Shown here: one piece after another, positions 39,580-52,593 of the stretch | How positions within the stretch are numbered: position 1 is the stretch's first letter | Layout: each line of letters opens with the position of its first letter | NCBI GenBank assembly: GCA_037074765.1 | Contig: JBAMDO010000078.1 | Span: 62,001 to 126,000, forward strand | Length of the DNA stretch: 64,000 nt | Source: Mansonella perstans | Lineage: Eukaryota > Nematoda > Chromadorea > Rhabditida > Onchocercidae | Direction: 5' to 3' | The notes under the pieces: model-generated | Told to the model about the DNA's origin: nothing | Seen by the model: the letters and a program-made list of their open reading frames with translations, nothing else | Databases searched by the model: none | Made by a program: the position numbers and the translations under genes

Positions 39580-40570
39580 TCAAGGTCAACTTCTCGAAAA
39601 AAAAATCTTGCGATTGCAAATGTGTATTAAGTTAATCAAACAGTGAACGGCAAATGGATCAAATATCAAATACGCCCAAAAATTTTTTACTATGACAAGA
39701 AGAAGAGAAGAGGAAGAAAAATACGAAGTAACGAAAGAAGAACGAGGGAACATCAAATTAATACACAAAGCTAACGAGGCTATCATTACGTTGATTATGT
39801 ATAAAAAAAAGATATACCATGAAACAGAGAAATTGACATAAACTTCGAGTTCGCTTCAAATGTTATCAAAGGAATCACCAAAGCCGACTTCTAATGTCAA
39901 TCTTCTTCAGTTGTCCTTGCCCACTTTCAATGGTGACCCATAACAGTGGAGGGAACTCTGAAACAGCTTTAATGCTGCTGTTCATCCGAAGCTATCCCAG
40001 AAATCCAAAGACTGAGTTACTTAATTTCCTGCCTAAAAGAAACAGCGTTATAAGCCGCAAGGAATTATGATATAGCTGCAGAAAATTATGAAATCGTACG
40101 AAAAATGTTGACCGAGAAACATAGGGTTATTGTTAAAATATGCAACGAATCCTCAATCCTCAGATTGATAGATCAACAATCCTCAGACGAAACGAAAAAA
40201 AATCGATTAAAACAGTTGAGGAAATGGAAAGAATTTTCCGGCAACTAGATGCGCTAGAGAAAACATAAAGCCTCTAACATTGCAAACCGTCGTAGAAATC
40301 CGACTACTACGATGGATACTTGACAAAATATCATCAGAAAACTGTCGATAGCTCATAATCAATATCAAAACTCAGAAGATTTTTTGAGAATTTAATCACC
40401 GTCAATGAGCAGGTAAGAAGTCAATTTCTCGCTTATTCATATAAACGAGGAACTACCTTACCCAAGTCTATTGTTTTGCGACAAATATCTCTCAACCGCA
40501 ACCAGCGCTAGTGTACAATTGCCAGAGAAAAAATTTTGAAGATGTGGATGATTTGCTGTTGGATGGGAAT
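39580..40570 (+). pseudogene. degenerate BEL/Pao retrotransposon gag relic
   Basis: Translated in the plus direction with many stops and frame changes, this region resembles the amino-terminal gag portion of BEL/Pao LTR retrotransposons. The landmark is the DUF1759-like signature LPTFNGDP followed, after a stop, by QWREL and NSFNAA near 39925-39975. Then come broken stretches corresponding to the AENYE region (near 40076) and a further stretch to about 40560. At least five stop codons and several frameshifts interrupt it; no protease, reverse transcriptase or integrase and no LTR pair are seen, so it is an incapable 5' fragment. Assignment rests on motif recognition by eye. Confidence 0.65.
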
Positions 40571-40798
40571 TCCAAGAAATGAGAAAAAGTAACAAGGTTT
40601 TTAAGATTAAAGGACTATTAATAAACCTTATTTGCAGAAATAGGCTTAAACAAATGATTTTTGGAAAACAAAATAACAAATCACACTGACAGATTTCATA
40701 AATCATGTAGCAGTTTAAAATGATAATAAATATTTTATAACCTTAAAAACAATGAAATAAATCAATTCTGTGATATTTTTTACTTAATTCAATCAAAT

Positions 40799-40951
40799 CG
40801 AAATAATCATAGCATAATATGATTTGGCTTGGGCTCAACATTTTGTATTAGTTTTCCCGACAATAATGGCTGAAGATGAGGTGAGCAAGTATTTGGCCAA
40901 ATATTCGATCACATTACTTTCAGCCGTAATCTTACTAAAAATTGCTTTACG
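40799..40951 (+). repeat. dispersed repeat, copy 2 (plus orientation)
   Basis: Homologous to 38594-38759 but in opposite orientation, so the two copies diverge from the retroelement relic between them. It contains a 30-codon frame beginning MAEDEVSKYLAKYS that ends at a stop in the repeat. Confidence 0.8.
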
Positions 40952-41000
40952 ATTCTAAAGAAAAAAGGAAATATTTTATTTGCAATTAATCTTATCTCAC

Positions 41001-41047
41001 CGAAATAATCATAGCACAACATGATTTGGCTCCAAACTTTTTGTAGC
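41001..41047 (+). repeat. dispersed repeat, copy 3 (partial)
   Basis: Repeats the first about 45 bp of copy 2: CGAAATAATCATAGCA, ATGATTTGGCT and a TTTTTGTA end. It is in the same orientation, 200 bp further on, and truncated. Confidence 0.7.
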
Positions 41048-41446
41048 ATTATATCACGCTTTTAATTCTTTTTCACCACATTTCTATTTTACCTGTTTTT
41101 TTAAATTAATATCATCTTCTGCTATAATTAAAAAATTTTTCTTTTCTATCTTCAGTTACGCAAGAAATATTTTCAAAAACGAATTTGAAACTTGATATTT
41201 AATCTAAAGGATTCATAGACAATCTGTTCAGCTTTGCAATAAGTCGCTCAAGCCTTCATTTCAATTTATAGTGTCATTTTTAAAAATATTTAAATTTCGA
41301 ACCTTGTCTAAGAATACTATAACAAAACGTTATAAATGAAAGTAATTGGTATTATACAACATACTGCAAATATTTATTACTATCATCAAAATCACTTCAT
41401 ATAAGAAATACACTTTTTGATTTGAAATTTTATTTGGAATCAATTC
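41048..41446. other. intergenic, no gene seen
   Basis: AT-rich sequence between the repeat island and the 3' end of the kelch gene. Nothing supported. Confidence 0.5.
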
Positions 41447-41452
41447 TTTATT
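41447..41452 (-). terminator. polyadenylation signal AATAAA for the kelch gene
   Basis: Plus-strand TTTATT, read as AATAAA on the minus strand, 33 nt beyond the stop codon of the BTB-kelch gene. Confidence 0.5.
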
Positions 41453-41485
41453 CTTCCTGACTCAACCAAATTTTTTAAGTAAAAT

Positions 41486-44400
41486 TCAGGAGCTATCATC
41501 ACTATTACTTAATGCTGTTTTGAAAGTATTTTCTTGAGATTCTGAAGATTCCGTATCAGATGACGACTTATCGCTATCACAAAGCAATTGAACTGGATCA
41601 GGCCAAGCTTTTAGAAGTACGACACGTAAAGCGCTACGTGCGATCGATAGATCACAAACTTTTTCCCACTTTTTTCCGTCGAAACGTACCACTGTTTCAA
41701 TTATCGCTGTATTATAACCACCAACGGCATAGAAATAATTTCCCATTTTACACATTCCAAAATTTGATCTAAAAAAGTTTTTTTTTTTTTTAAATAAAGT
41801 GATTTGATTGACAAATTTAAAGAAACGTTTTATATTTATACCTCACTGTAATAAACTGATAATATTTGAAGAGAAACATTCGAAAAAAAAAGTTTTGAAT
41901 ATCTTTGATGCATTAACTTATTGTTTAAATATCTATCCATTACAAATAAAAATAAAAATCTTTAATCGTTTATTTATAGCAAAGATTATTAATATTTTGC
42001 ATATTTACAAAAATTGTAATTTTTATGATAATTTAAAGACAAAAAATTCATCAAATTTCTAAATATTTCAAAAATTTCGAACCTTGCTATTGGCATCGGT
42101 TCAACGTTTGTAGTGTGGGAACGTCCAGTTCGTAGGACCTCCGCACTATTCAACCGATTCGTACCATCAAATCCACCAGCAATTAAAATGAAATCTGTAT
42201 CAGCCGCACACGCTAGGCCTAAAAATCTGGGAGACCGTGAAGGAATAATCTCTGGCTTTTTATTTCAGTTACTTAAAGACTTCATTTTGTTTTCATTACA
42301 TCCAGTCACGATACATAAAATTTGTTTGTTAATTAACTTAGCCTTGGATATGTCCAAGGACATCTATATCTTTGGATAAATGATAAATATATCTTTTATG
42401 AAACAATCGATTAAAATATGCTAAGAAGCCTTAAGCATTCGTTAAGCTTGCTGATAGCATCATTTTCCAGTCAAATGCTCCATAAGTCGAATATTTGGGC
42501 AGAAAGGAAATTTTAAAATATCCTTACAGTGTTGAATTCAACAGTTTGTAAATTTAGTTTTTGTTTGTTTGATTGAAATGAATTTAACTTGGAATACCAG
42601 ATCTTGGTGAACTCATATGTGCAATTTCAGTCCATATATCTATTTCCGGTATGTACATTTCGATCGTTTGTAATACAGATTCACCGGTATATCCACCGGC
42701 AACATACATCTTACCACCCATTGCACATGCTGCTGCGTCTGATCGTCGTTGTATCATATTTCTGCAATTAAATTTGAAGAAGAATTCAGCGACCATACTT
42801 CAAAATCATAGATATACTTCAATTGCTGTAATTTAATTTGGAGGATTTTGATAAGTTTTTTTATAATGATCTAGAAAAAGTAAATAATTAAAAAATTGCA
42901 ATAACCGGATTTTCGTCCACTGATTTTTGGCAGCATCATATATCTCAGCACTTCGAAGTCTTGATCTGCCATCCGATCCACCAGCAACAATAATTGTGCC
43001 ATTAATTTCGCATGCTGATATATAGCATCTGCAAAAATTTCATCAGTTTCCTATTTTGCTAATATATTTGATAAAAACACTGAGTATGATATTACACAAT
43101 TTTATGGCAATTTCTTTCCAGCAATTACTTGATTAATAAACTTCTTTGGGAAAAAGCAATTAAACAATTCAAAAAAGAGCAGCCTAAATATATTCAGACA
43201 AATATATGCGAAGACATATCAGAGCGGAGTTTAAATAACTCAAAAAATATCAGATCAAATGAAAGTAATTCGAATATCCCAACTGTATTTTTTATAACAA
43301 TGCTGTAATAGCTGAACATCAAATAGTGAACATCAAATTTTTTTTTTTCGGGCTATCGCCATTTTCAGGAAATTTTCACTAAATATTATATTAACCCATT
43401 TAAAGATTGTATCATTTTGATCATAATTACACCGTATTATATACCATTTTAATAGCTATGCATGAAAACTTACCGTGCATAATGCATTGGAGCCAATTCA
43501 CACCATTTCTTTGTTTCATTATCGTAGCAACGTACGGTATTGAAATATTGTGTTCCTTCGAAACCACCAATAACGTACAATTTCTAAATTTAAGAAATTT
43601 ATAAATTTAAAAGTAATCTAATTTCATACATTTAAATATGCGAAAGCATCTATTGTGAAAAAATTTTTTTGCCCTTTTAAATTTTTTCTCCTGTCTACTT
43701 TTTCTTTTTTCTTCTTTTTCTCCTTTAAGCTCAAATTAATTCTTACGACTTTATTATATTTTATAAAATTGAATTCTAAATCAGTATTTAGCTTCAGTAA
43801 TTAAATTTTACATTATTGATAATGATACATTCGTGATAAGCTACTCGGCGTTCATCCTCGAATGTTTTCACACGCCGCCATTTATTAGCATTAATATCCA
43901 GAACTTCTACAATATTTGTTGGACCATTTTTATCCCATCCACCGATCGTTAACAACAAATCACATTGAATTCTTTTTGAGAAATTCATTGACCATTCCAC
44001 ATTTTGATCATCGGTAATATTTATTTTAAAACGGGTAAGATCCTTTTTAATTTCATCCTTCTGAAATTTGTATAATGTTTTTCTTATTTTTTCTTTTTTT
44101 TTTCATTTTATTTTTGATCGATACTAACAAATTGATTTTATTTATTTTTAATATTGATAAACTGGTCAAATATTTCGCATGAATTTTATTAGACATTATT
44201 AATAGACAGACAAATATGAATGCATAATTATTTGAACTGTTTGTATTTTGTGTTTCTAAGAAGTAAAAATTTACCAAATTGTTTAGAAAATTAAGTTTTT
44301 TAGAGAGTCTTTCCATAATTTAAATCTTGATTAATTTGTTTGTTGTTCTTAATCTTGATTTTCGTTACGATATTTCAATATTTGCAAATGTGATCACTTT

Positions 44401-46781
44401 AATTATAGATTACGATTAATTAAATAATAATTGTTGGAATTATCGCTTATTTCTTTGTAAGCAACAATGATTCTCCCTCTTGTTACTCATTTTAAAAAAA
44501 GGAGCTACAAATAACGGTCATTATGGCTAGGTTTCACGAACGAAGATATAGAAAGGACTACACCCAGGATTGCTATAAGCACACTCATAGCTGAAATAAG
44601 TCAATAGTGGATGAGTAAATCAAATTGCTCAAGGCAATTCTTCTTTCACACTAGTGAGGCATATTCTTTTTTGTGTTACCTTTTACACAGTGATGACTAC
44701 AGGAATCATAATAATTAATAATAATAATAGCGAAATAGTAACAACAATAGTTGAAATGATGATAGCAACAATAATGACAGTAGTAATAATAATAATAATA
44801 ATTAAGAATGATGATAGCAACAATAATGGCAGTAGTAATAATAATAATAATAATAATTAATAGCGATAATAATAATAAATAATGATAATCATAAAGATAG
44901 CAATGACAAATAGCAACAGTGATAATAATAACAACACAATGATAATAATGACATGATGGAAAATGCTTAAATTTGATATCATAATTGAAATCAACATAGA
45001 ATTAAGTGAAAAGATTTACTAGACCTGCTTGTCATTCAGTAAATTATAGCGGATGGTTTTCAACAACTGACGACAATACGGCGCGCGTCTTTTTCGATCT
45101 ACCGCAATCCATCGTTTAAGAAGGATCCAAACATCTATCTGACAAATATAGAACTTTTCAACTTTTTTTCACTTAGAAAATTTAGAACTGAACAGAAAAT
45201 TTTACTTTACCAACAAATCACTCATTTCACTCATTAAAAATTTGCAAGATCAATTAATATACCTCATCATTTACTTTTAATGAATCGGCATTCAAAATTT
45301 CGTATAAATTATCACTTTTGAGACGAAAATAATCAAGATTATGACCGTTGTTTACAGATTCATTCACGGTATACAGTACATATTCAAAAGTCTACAACAA
45401 TAAAAGATAGCAATATCGATTTTTCATTTCCGTTATTTTTTTGCTCATTAATAAAGAAAAAAGTGTTGGTTTGTATTTCTGTTTTCTTTTTCGAACAGTT
45501 TTATCTCAAATACGATGAAAAATTTTGCTTAAACTTTTTTTATTTGATCGGGCAAATATTTGGCACATATTCGCCATACGCCAATGCAGTTTTCTTCATT
45601 GATACCATCAATGAACTTCTGCACAACACATCGTTTTATACTTTCTAACTTCCAATTATTTGCCTAAAAGTTGGTTTTTTATAAAATTTCATGAATTTTG
45701 CAACGAAAGAATTTTAAATCTAAAAGAAAAAAAGATTTAGTTAAATTCACTTGAAACTAATTGGATAGCATCATCAATGAGACTTGGTTTTTTAATGGTT
45801 TTTTTCTCACTTGCACTTGTTAATAAATTTACTGCTGATGTTCAATTTACAAATGATTGATAAGAGATATTATCATTCATTACAAAATTTGTATACCACT
45901 TTAAGAATTCGTTCCAATTGAAGCCAATCTTTGACAGTAATATTTTCAAATTTTAAACCGTAAAATATTTCTTTTATCTAAAAGTATAAATAAGTAACTT
46001 GAATTTTGTTACAAATTTTTTTCCAAAAATCAAAAATGAATCATTCATTTACACATTTAAAATGCTACTTTTTAACTAAATCCTTGATATATTAGTTAAA
46101 TTTTGGAAACTTTTAAAAGTGATTGAAATAAAAGAAAATTTACAATATCAACTGAAACTGATGTGTAGATTGCGTATTGTTGGGTAGCTTCATTGAAACG
46201 CATGAATGGAATAAGATAAGGGCAACAGTGTTCCACAAATCGGCTATTTAATCGGTATCTAAAACGATTATTAGTTGTATAAATTATTTTAGCTAATACA
46301 GCAGGTTTGTGGATATAACAGTCTGTCAATTATGGAAATGAGGCTTAATTGTATTTTAATAAGTAATAGCACTGTAAGTAATTGTAGGATACATTTGCAA
46401 ATAATAAAATTGAAAATTACAGCAAATTACACTTGTATTGGTCAATAAAAATAGTAGTACTGTAAACTACGACAATTTTTGATAAATTTTGATGCATAAA
46501 GTTCTGATAAATAAAATAGCAACATTCTTTATTGATCTACATTATGAATAAGAAGGGAATAAACTGGATTTAGTTATTTGTTAACAAAATTGAGACAGTC
46601 GATTTGATTATGATGAGTTGGATGCAGGAATGTTTCTTTTGCCCTCTTTGTCCTTCATTTGTATGATGTCGCTTTACCTATCATTATCATCAGTGATAAT
46701 GACGCAGTCGCATAGCACACCATTATCATCATAAATATTGCCTATTTCCGTGTTACAGTATGCATTATCGGATGATTCCAT
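41486..46781 (-). CDS. BTB-BACK-kelch protein (KLHL family, CUL3 adaptor)
   Basis: KLHL proteins bring substrates to CUL3-RBX1 ubiquitin ligases: BTB/BACK binds CUL3 and dimerises, the kelch propeller binds the substrate. Twelve phase-consistent exons read leftward: 46781-46678, 46258-46144, 45977-45897, 45663-45535, 45391-45263, 45138-45025, 44060-43812, 43583-43474, 43028-42906, 42761-42598, 42218-42083, 41768-41486; 578 residues, the normal KLHL size. The BTB is divergent: CDCVIITDDNDRYRLNS stands where the usual CDV...HR.VLA would be. BACK is clear (ENCIGVWRICAKYL; VWILLKRWIAVD). Six kelch blades follow, marked by IGGW, IGGF, AGGS, AGGY, AGGF and VGGY with the usual later Trp in most. The tail is acidic and Ser-rich. 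The intron 44061-45024 holds a microsatellite. Orthology to a particular KLHL or kel gene is not resolved. Confidence 0.9.
44756..44862. repeat. duplicated AAT-rich microsatellite unit
   Basis: Two tandem copies (44756-44807 and 44808-44862) of ATGATGATAGCAACAATAAT followed by (A/G)ACAG-like sequence and a run of AAT triplets, inside a wider AAT-rich tract (44700-44950) in an intron of the kelch gene. Confidence 0.8.
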
Positions 46782-47467
46782 CGTCAAATCATAGATCATC
46801 GTACAATTGAACAGAACACAATGTTATTTAAAAAAAGCAAAATGAAATTCACTAATGTTTTTATATATGCTGTTTGAGGAATTTGCAACTTTTGCAGCAA
46901 ATTAAATATGCAAATCTAAGATCAAATATTTCTCGATTATAGTAATTCTGAGTTGCTCATTTCAACTTCATGACATTATTCGCTTACTTTCGTAGTATCT
47001 ACTTTCAGATGCAAATATTTCATTAAATGCATAGTAGCTGCACTGGTACTACACATTTAGAGTGATCTCAAGTGATACTTTCTGAATGAGACTGTAATAC
47101 TGCTGCCAAGAATTATTACTGCTGATAACTAATACGTTTTTTCCCTCTCCGTTATTTTTATCTGGCATTTAGGTGCTCACAATATCGCAGCATGGTTGTT
47201 GATGATGTGGCAGTAAAATTCCGTGATATTGTGAATACGGAATTTTTATAAGTACAAGGAGAAATACTTTGTTTTGTGTTTCTTTTTTATTGTAAATTTA
47301 AATAATTAATATTGAAAGGTTAGTAATCTTATAATTATATATAACTAATGACTGAATAATTTTCGGTAATAATGTAAGAAATCTGGAATAACAATTTTCT
47401 TCTTTGCTAATTAAAAAAATTTTTTTAGGAAAAATTTTAGTATTATCATTTTAAGTCATCATTCGAA
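46782..47467. other. divergent upstream region
   Basis: Lies between the minus-strand kelch gene start and the plus-strand candidate gene at 47468; presumably holds the kelch promoter. No further exon is supported. Confidence 0.5.
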
Positions 47468-48142
47468 ATGCTTTATTCACTCATTTTTTCACCAGTATTG
47501 CAAGGACCTGATTGGGTAATGGAAATTTACCAAACAATCTTGATTTGGCTTCAAAATAATCCTGAGCTTATTTGTTTTGAGTCACCATTATTGGACAACG
47601 TTAATTTTAGAGCTGTTATTAATGCGCATGACAATGTTTGTTGTTTATTTCTCCTTATTTATTTCACTTAATTTTAAAATTTCAAATTTTATAGATTACT
47701 GAAAAGTTGAGAAAGTATAAGGGTTAAAAGAATAATGAAAATGCAGAATAAAGCTTATTATATATTAGACGCAGTACAACAAAAATTTTTTTTTTTAATT
47801 TCGAATTTTATTAAAAAATGATATACAGATTAGTGAAGATGAAAAGGAAGTAGGAATTATACAAAATAAAGTAAAGCTTGGCAGTATATATTATGGTAAT
47901 TGAATAGATTTTAAATTAACTTTTATAAACTTGAAAAAACCATCCTTTTTTTTTCGTTCTTTTTAGCGACTTGAAATTATAAAGAAATCATCGGAAGTAC
48001 CCAACTTGGGACCTATTGTGCAATTCTTTTTTGCTCTTTTTATATTATATTTTGTATTAATTCATAATAATTTCACAAAATTTTTAATTTAATTTTGCAG
48101 GAAAAATTAGTTTTAAAAGTTAATTTCATCGATATATTTTAA
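47468..48142 (+). CDS. tentative four-exon protein, about 100 aa, unknown
   Basis: Exons 47468-47635, 47829-47870, 47967-48017 and 48101-48142 are each multiples of three and join in phase 0 through GTTTGT/TACAG, GTAAAG/TTTTAG and GTGCAA/TTGCAG sites, ending at TAA. The predicted protein begins hydrophobic, contains GPDWVMEIYQTILIWLQNN, and continues as a charged, lysine-rich chain. Two exons are only 42 nt. No domain is recognised. Composition and consistent phases favour a real gene, but tiny exons are easy to find by chance in AT-rich sequence. Confidence 0.35.
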
Positions 48143-48817
48143 AGCTATCATAAATTAATTGAATCTAAAAGATGCTGTGAAGCAGAGATTGAGAGTAAAA
48201 AAGGTTATAACAATAAAAATAGTAGTATCAGCAATTGAGAGAGGGAAGAAAAATGCTAAAGATTGAAGAGATAACAGAAAATGATGGAATTCATCAGAGA
48301 GTATACAGTGATGAGTGGAGAAGACGATGAAATTGTCAAAGTGGCAGAGTTTATTGTTAGTTAAGTTCGATAAATTGTTATTCTTTTTCCAAAGGTGTTC
48401 GTTCGGTCTCGGATAATTTTACGTTTTACTTTTACACGTTTATCCGTCATGAAGCATGTAATATTTAACGTATTATCGTTAGCTATATAGTGATTTTCTT
48501 TTTTTTTTTTTTTTCGTAACAATTTCAATGTTTTCTGTCATAATTGTTGTACAATAACATATTTCGACTATTTAAAATTTAAAAAACAATATATTTTCAA
48601 TAGATAAATGTTTTTTCATTTAACATAATTAATGTAATTATTGAAAATATCACATAGATATTGGATTAATTAATTACCGTCAATTATGTTAAATGATTAA
48701 AAAAAAGGCACGTCAAATATTGTTTAATTTTTTTGCTAAAAAATGAAAAATTAAAAAATAATGAAATTTCAGATGATAATAAATGATACATTTAGTAAAT
48801 GATAAAATACAATAAAA
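48143..48817. other. intergenic, no gene seen
   Basis: AT-rich spacer with a T-run near 48499-48514. Short purine-rich frames near 48180-48330 have no splice support. Confidence 0.5.
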
Positions 48818-51800
48818 ATGAATATGAGCGGGTATGACGAGAATGCAGTACAAATAAAAACGGTTTATTCGATACCGTTTAATTCAACCGATATTGATGA
48901 TCATATACATTGCACATACTGCTTCCGTGCTGATTGTCAATACAATCGTTGTGCATTACGTTCATGCAGCGAATGTCTTGCCATATTGCATGTTTGTAAA
49001 CTTGAGGATCATTTGCTAATTTGTACCAAGGTTAGATTTTTTTTTTTTTTTAAACTTTAGTAAATCAATTTATTAAATGATAAATTATTTCTCATATAGA
49101 AGCTCAGGTAAAAATCATTCAATGATAATTTAAACGATTTAAGTATGTAAATCTTTATCAAAATATGCATATCTTGTAAATGATAATTATACATGTTGAC
49201 TACTGGCATAAAACTTAGATTGTATAAATTATCAGGACTTTTTGTTAGATATTGCTTTCAATTTCCTTAGAAAAAAGAAATATGAGGCAGTTTTACAATC
49301 AAAAGAAAAAAATTCATGTATAAGTGTTTTTAATGTTATGTTTTATTGTTACATTTTTAGTTGAATAGTAACACTCGAAAGTATTAGGCCCTAAGTATGA
49401 TGCATACCAAAAATTGATGAAAAAGATTTATTTTAGCTGTATTTGGTTTCATATGAAAACATTCTCAACCGTTAGTGAAAGTACTGTTGTTTATATGCTT
49501 GTCCTCTAAACCATTATGAAAGAATTCTAGTACACATTGCGAATTCATCGTTGGTCGAGAATACAGTTGATATCTTTTCAAGGTCATCTTATTATATAAA
49601 AATCTTAAAAATGATTATTTTCGAATTATGACATATATGATTATTGCTGTTATAATTTAAGGCTTATGTTTCGTGCTTATGCGCAACATTTGGTTGTCCG
49701 GTAATGCTACGACGTGATCGAATGTCACAGCATTTGAAGCATTGCTGTGCATTCTCAATATGTTGTGCTGTACAGTGGAACAGGCGAACGCTGAGTAATT
49801 ACGCAAAACGCAAATTGAAACGTTTCGCAAAAGGTCTAGAACAACGGGAAATAGAGATGGAAATGGATGAGCGTGAAATTGATGTTTGCGCTGCATTGGT
49901 TGATCAGGTTCTTTCTCTTTAGCTTACGTTTGGACGTAAAGATTTTGCTGTTACATATCATGGTATTCATTCGACATTTTAATTTGTAGTCATCTTGTAT
50001 TGAAAATATTCCTTTTATATTTTTTTTTCAGGAAGAAGTCATCGATTCCTATCAGATAAGTCGCAGAGATCGGAAACGACTAACTGATTTCCAGAATCCA
50101 TGTCATCCATTGATGCCACTGAGGTTACCGCTCGCAAAATTATCTCGTTTTGCAGACGAAGACAGCAGCGATGAAGAAAACAGACAAAAGGTTTTCTGAC
50201 AAGCCCTTAATTATAATTTAATTTCCGGATTTTTTTTCAAAGGTAATTTTGTAATATATACCGCTACAGCAATGTCGACGCGTGGAATATGAAAAGTTGA
50301 AGCTAGAGATAGGCTAACAAGCAAAGTATAACTTGCTAACTTGCTATATGTTTGTCTTTTTCTATCTCAAATAATGACATGAAAATCGTTTGACTAGGAA
50401 GCCCATTTATTGCCTGCGGTGATAAATAGAAAATATTCACGAGCATTAAATATGTTCATTCAATTGCTTTTTAGAAAATTCAGCTGAAACTCAGACGTTC
50501 TCCATTTGAAAATTGTTATTTGTGCAAGTTCGATCCAGCTAGCCAACATCTTCACGTATTGGGGAATATTAGTTTCGAAGAAAACGAAAAAGCTACAGAA
50601 GAAGTGATACCGCCAGTTAAAGTGTCACTTTTGCCACCGTTCTATGAAATGAGACACTTATGCGTAAGTCTTAAAAAATAATATCTATAGTTGACGAATA
50701 GTAGTATAAATGTAACAGTGATGTTTTGCTGGGTTATGCGTCATCTCATCTAAACCGGTATAGCTTTCAGCGGATGAATAGCGCAAACTTGAAGAGCTGT
50801 CTTGAATTTAACACTTTAAGGCTTGCAAGGCAAAAAAATCTTTTATTTCATGCTATTAGCGATGGATGAAGCAATAAGTCATAAATCGATCATTGAAATT
50901 TGGAATATGTAGTAAGTAAGGAATAATATTGAATTATTGATATTATCTTTATTTAGTTAATTTCCATCAATAAAAACGAGCACTATTCTGAAAGCATTTT
51001 ACTGTTCTGTTTACCAATCTTGAACCACATAATTTTACTTAACATTGTAGTTGAAGATTGGACGTGAACGTTTTTCGGTATTCTCTCGAAAAGGTGAAAA
51101 TATGTCATTTCTTCAAAATGAAATTTCGATATATACATTTTGCTGTAACGAAAGCTTTCGTCGTGATGAATACTGTGCACATTATGAATTGTCACATATG
51201 GGTATTGACGACTGTATAGAACGCTGCCCAATGTATATCGATGGGTGTCCTTTCTATTATTTCAGAACAAAACCACTTTGGGGAGAGCTAAGGTTTATTG
51301 TTCACTTGTTTGGCATTTTCTTAAAGTTACCATTACCTTTCTGTATTTTCTAACCACTGGAAGCTTATTTAGTGACCTCTGATGATTTGATTGCTTCATT
51401 AAGGAAGTCTGTATGAAATCAAATTCTTTATGTTCTGTAAGCCATATAGACGATACATTATTAAAGTAGTTGTTTTGCAATCATTATTTGCAAAAATTTT
51501 TGAGTTTTGTAGTTTTTCGTTTCTATGTTTTTCGGTTAAACATGCATATGTAATTATTATGTTTATTTTCCTCTTTTTATTTTATTCTTTTTAGAAAATT
51601 CCCTTTACAGATATAGTCGTTATCTGAATTGTATCGTACTTCGTCCACCGGATCCATTAATTTTACCGTCTGAGCGTTCATCGTTATATGACTTGCCACT
51701 AATAATGTTGTTTAAAATTCTGCAATATTTGGATAGTGCATCATTGCGTTGTTTGTCATCAACATGTAAACAGATGCGATTGATGTGCTTCAAAATGGCT

Positions 51801-52593
51801 TCTGATTCTGCAATGGTACACATCAAGTGGAAACGAACTGAAAGCGGAAATTGGTCAGAGAAATGTTTTGTAAGTAATTTTAAATTTGAATCGCATGAAA
51901 CTCGTTACGTCTTACTATTTCAAAAGATCTATTTTTTTCCACTTTTTTTTTTCAAACTGTCGTCAAAGTACAAATTCATGTAAAACAAACTGGTCGTTAT
52001 TTTGTCAAAAATATGAATTTTTTTCTCTAATATGTAAATTAAGCTATGAATAAACATTCAAGCATTTATAAGATATCGTAGAAATTATTTGTTTACAGTG
52101 ACAAGAGAAGAATAGTCAGCTTCGCAATAGTTTTTCTCATTTGATAATCAAACATATGTCAGTTTTCCGCTTAATTTCCTTCCGATTTTTTTTTTTATTT
52201 GATTATCGTGTTTCAACTCCCTTTTGGTTAGAAAATAGTTTAAGGTTCTAGTCGTTATTTTATTTTTTCCAGTTTTTTTATAGCTGTAAAGGAAATCATA
52301 ACAGTTAGCGATAAAAAGTTATGTGATATTCCATACCAGATTGAAGGAGTTTTTCTTTATAGATGTGGGAATTCAGTAAATGTCAGAAGCCAATTAATGA
52401 GTGGAACAGTACGAGTTCAACTGTTTTAAGCAGTCATTTGTCCGAATGTAAATTTAATGTTCCGAAAAAATTCAATCATGATCGCATTGCTTTACTTCCG
52501 ACGACTAGGCAAGCTTTTTCGGAAACGATTCATCCTATTGGAGATCGTAATCAGCGCCGTGTCAAACAAATTATGCAGTCTATTAGATTTTGA
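48818..52593 (+). CDS. FBXO30: FBXO30/FBXO40-like F-box protein with TRAF-type zinc finger
   Basis: Substrate adaptor of an SCF (SKP1-CUL1-F-box) ubiquitin ligase. Seven exons: 48818-49030, 49662-49907, 50032-50190, 50475-50663, 51051-51292, 51611-51869, 52363-52593; 512 residues. The amino end is a Cys/His-rich TRAF-type zinc region (HCTYCFRADC, CSECLAILHVCKLEDHLLIC, then FGCPVMLRRD...HLKHC and CCAVQWNR). A second zinc segment in exon 5 (TFCCNESFRRDEYCAHYELS...CPMYIDGC) matches the pre-F-box motif of FBXO30/40. The F-box is in exon 6 (LYDLPLIMLFKILQYLDSAS). The last exon has MWEFSKCQKPINEW and LSSHLSECKFNVP, as in the vertebrate proteins. The middle is shorter than the vertebrate 700-745 residues. 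Vertebrate FBXO30 acts in BMP signalling and muscle mass and FBXO40 on IRS1; worm targets are unknown. Confidence 0.92.
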
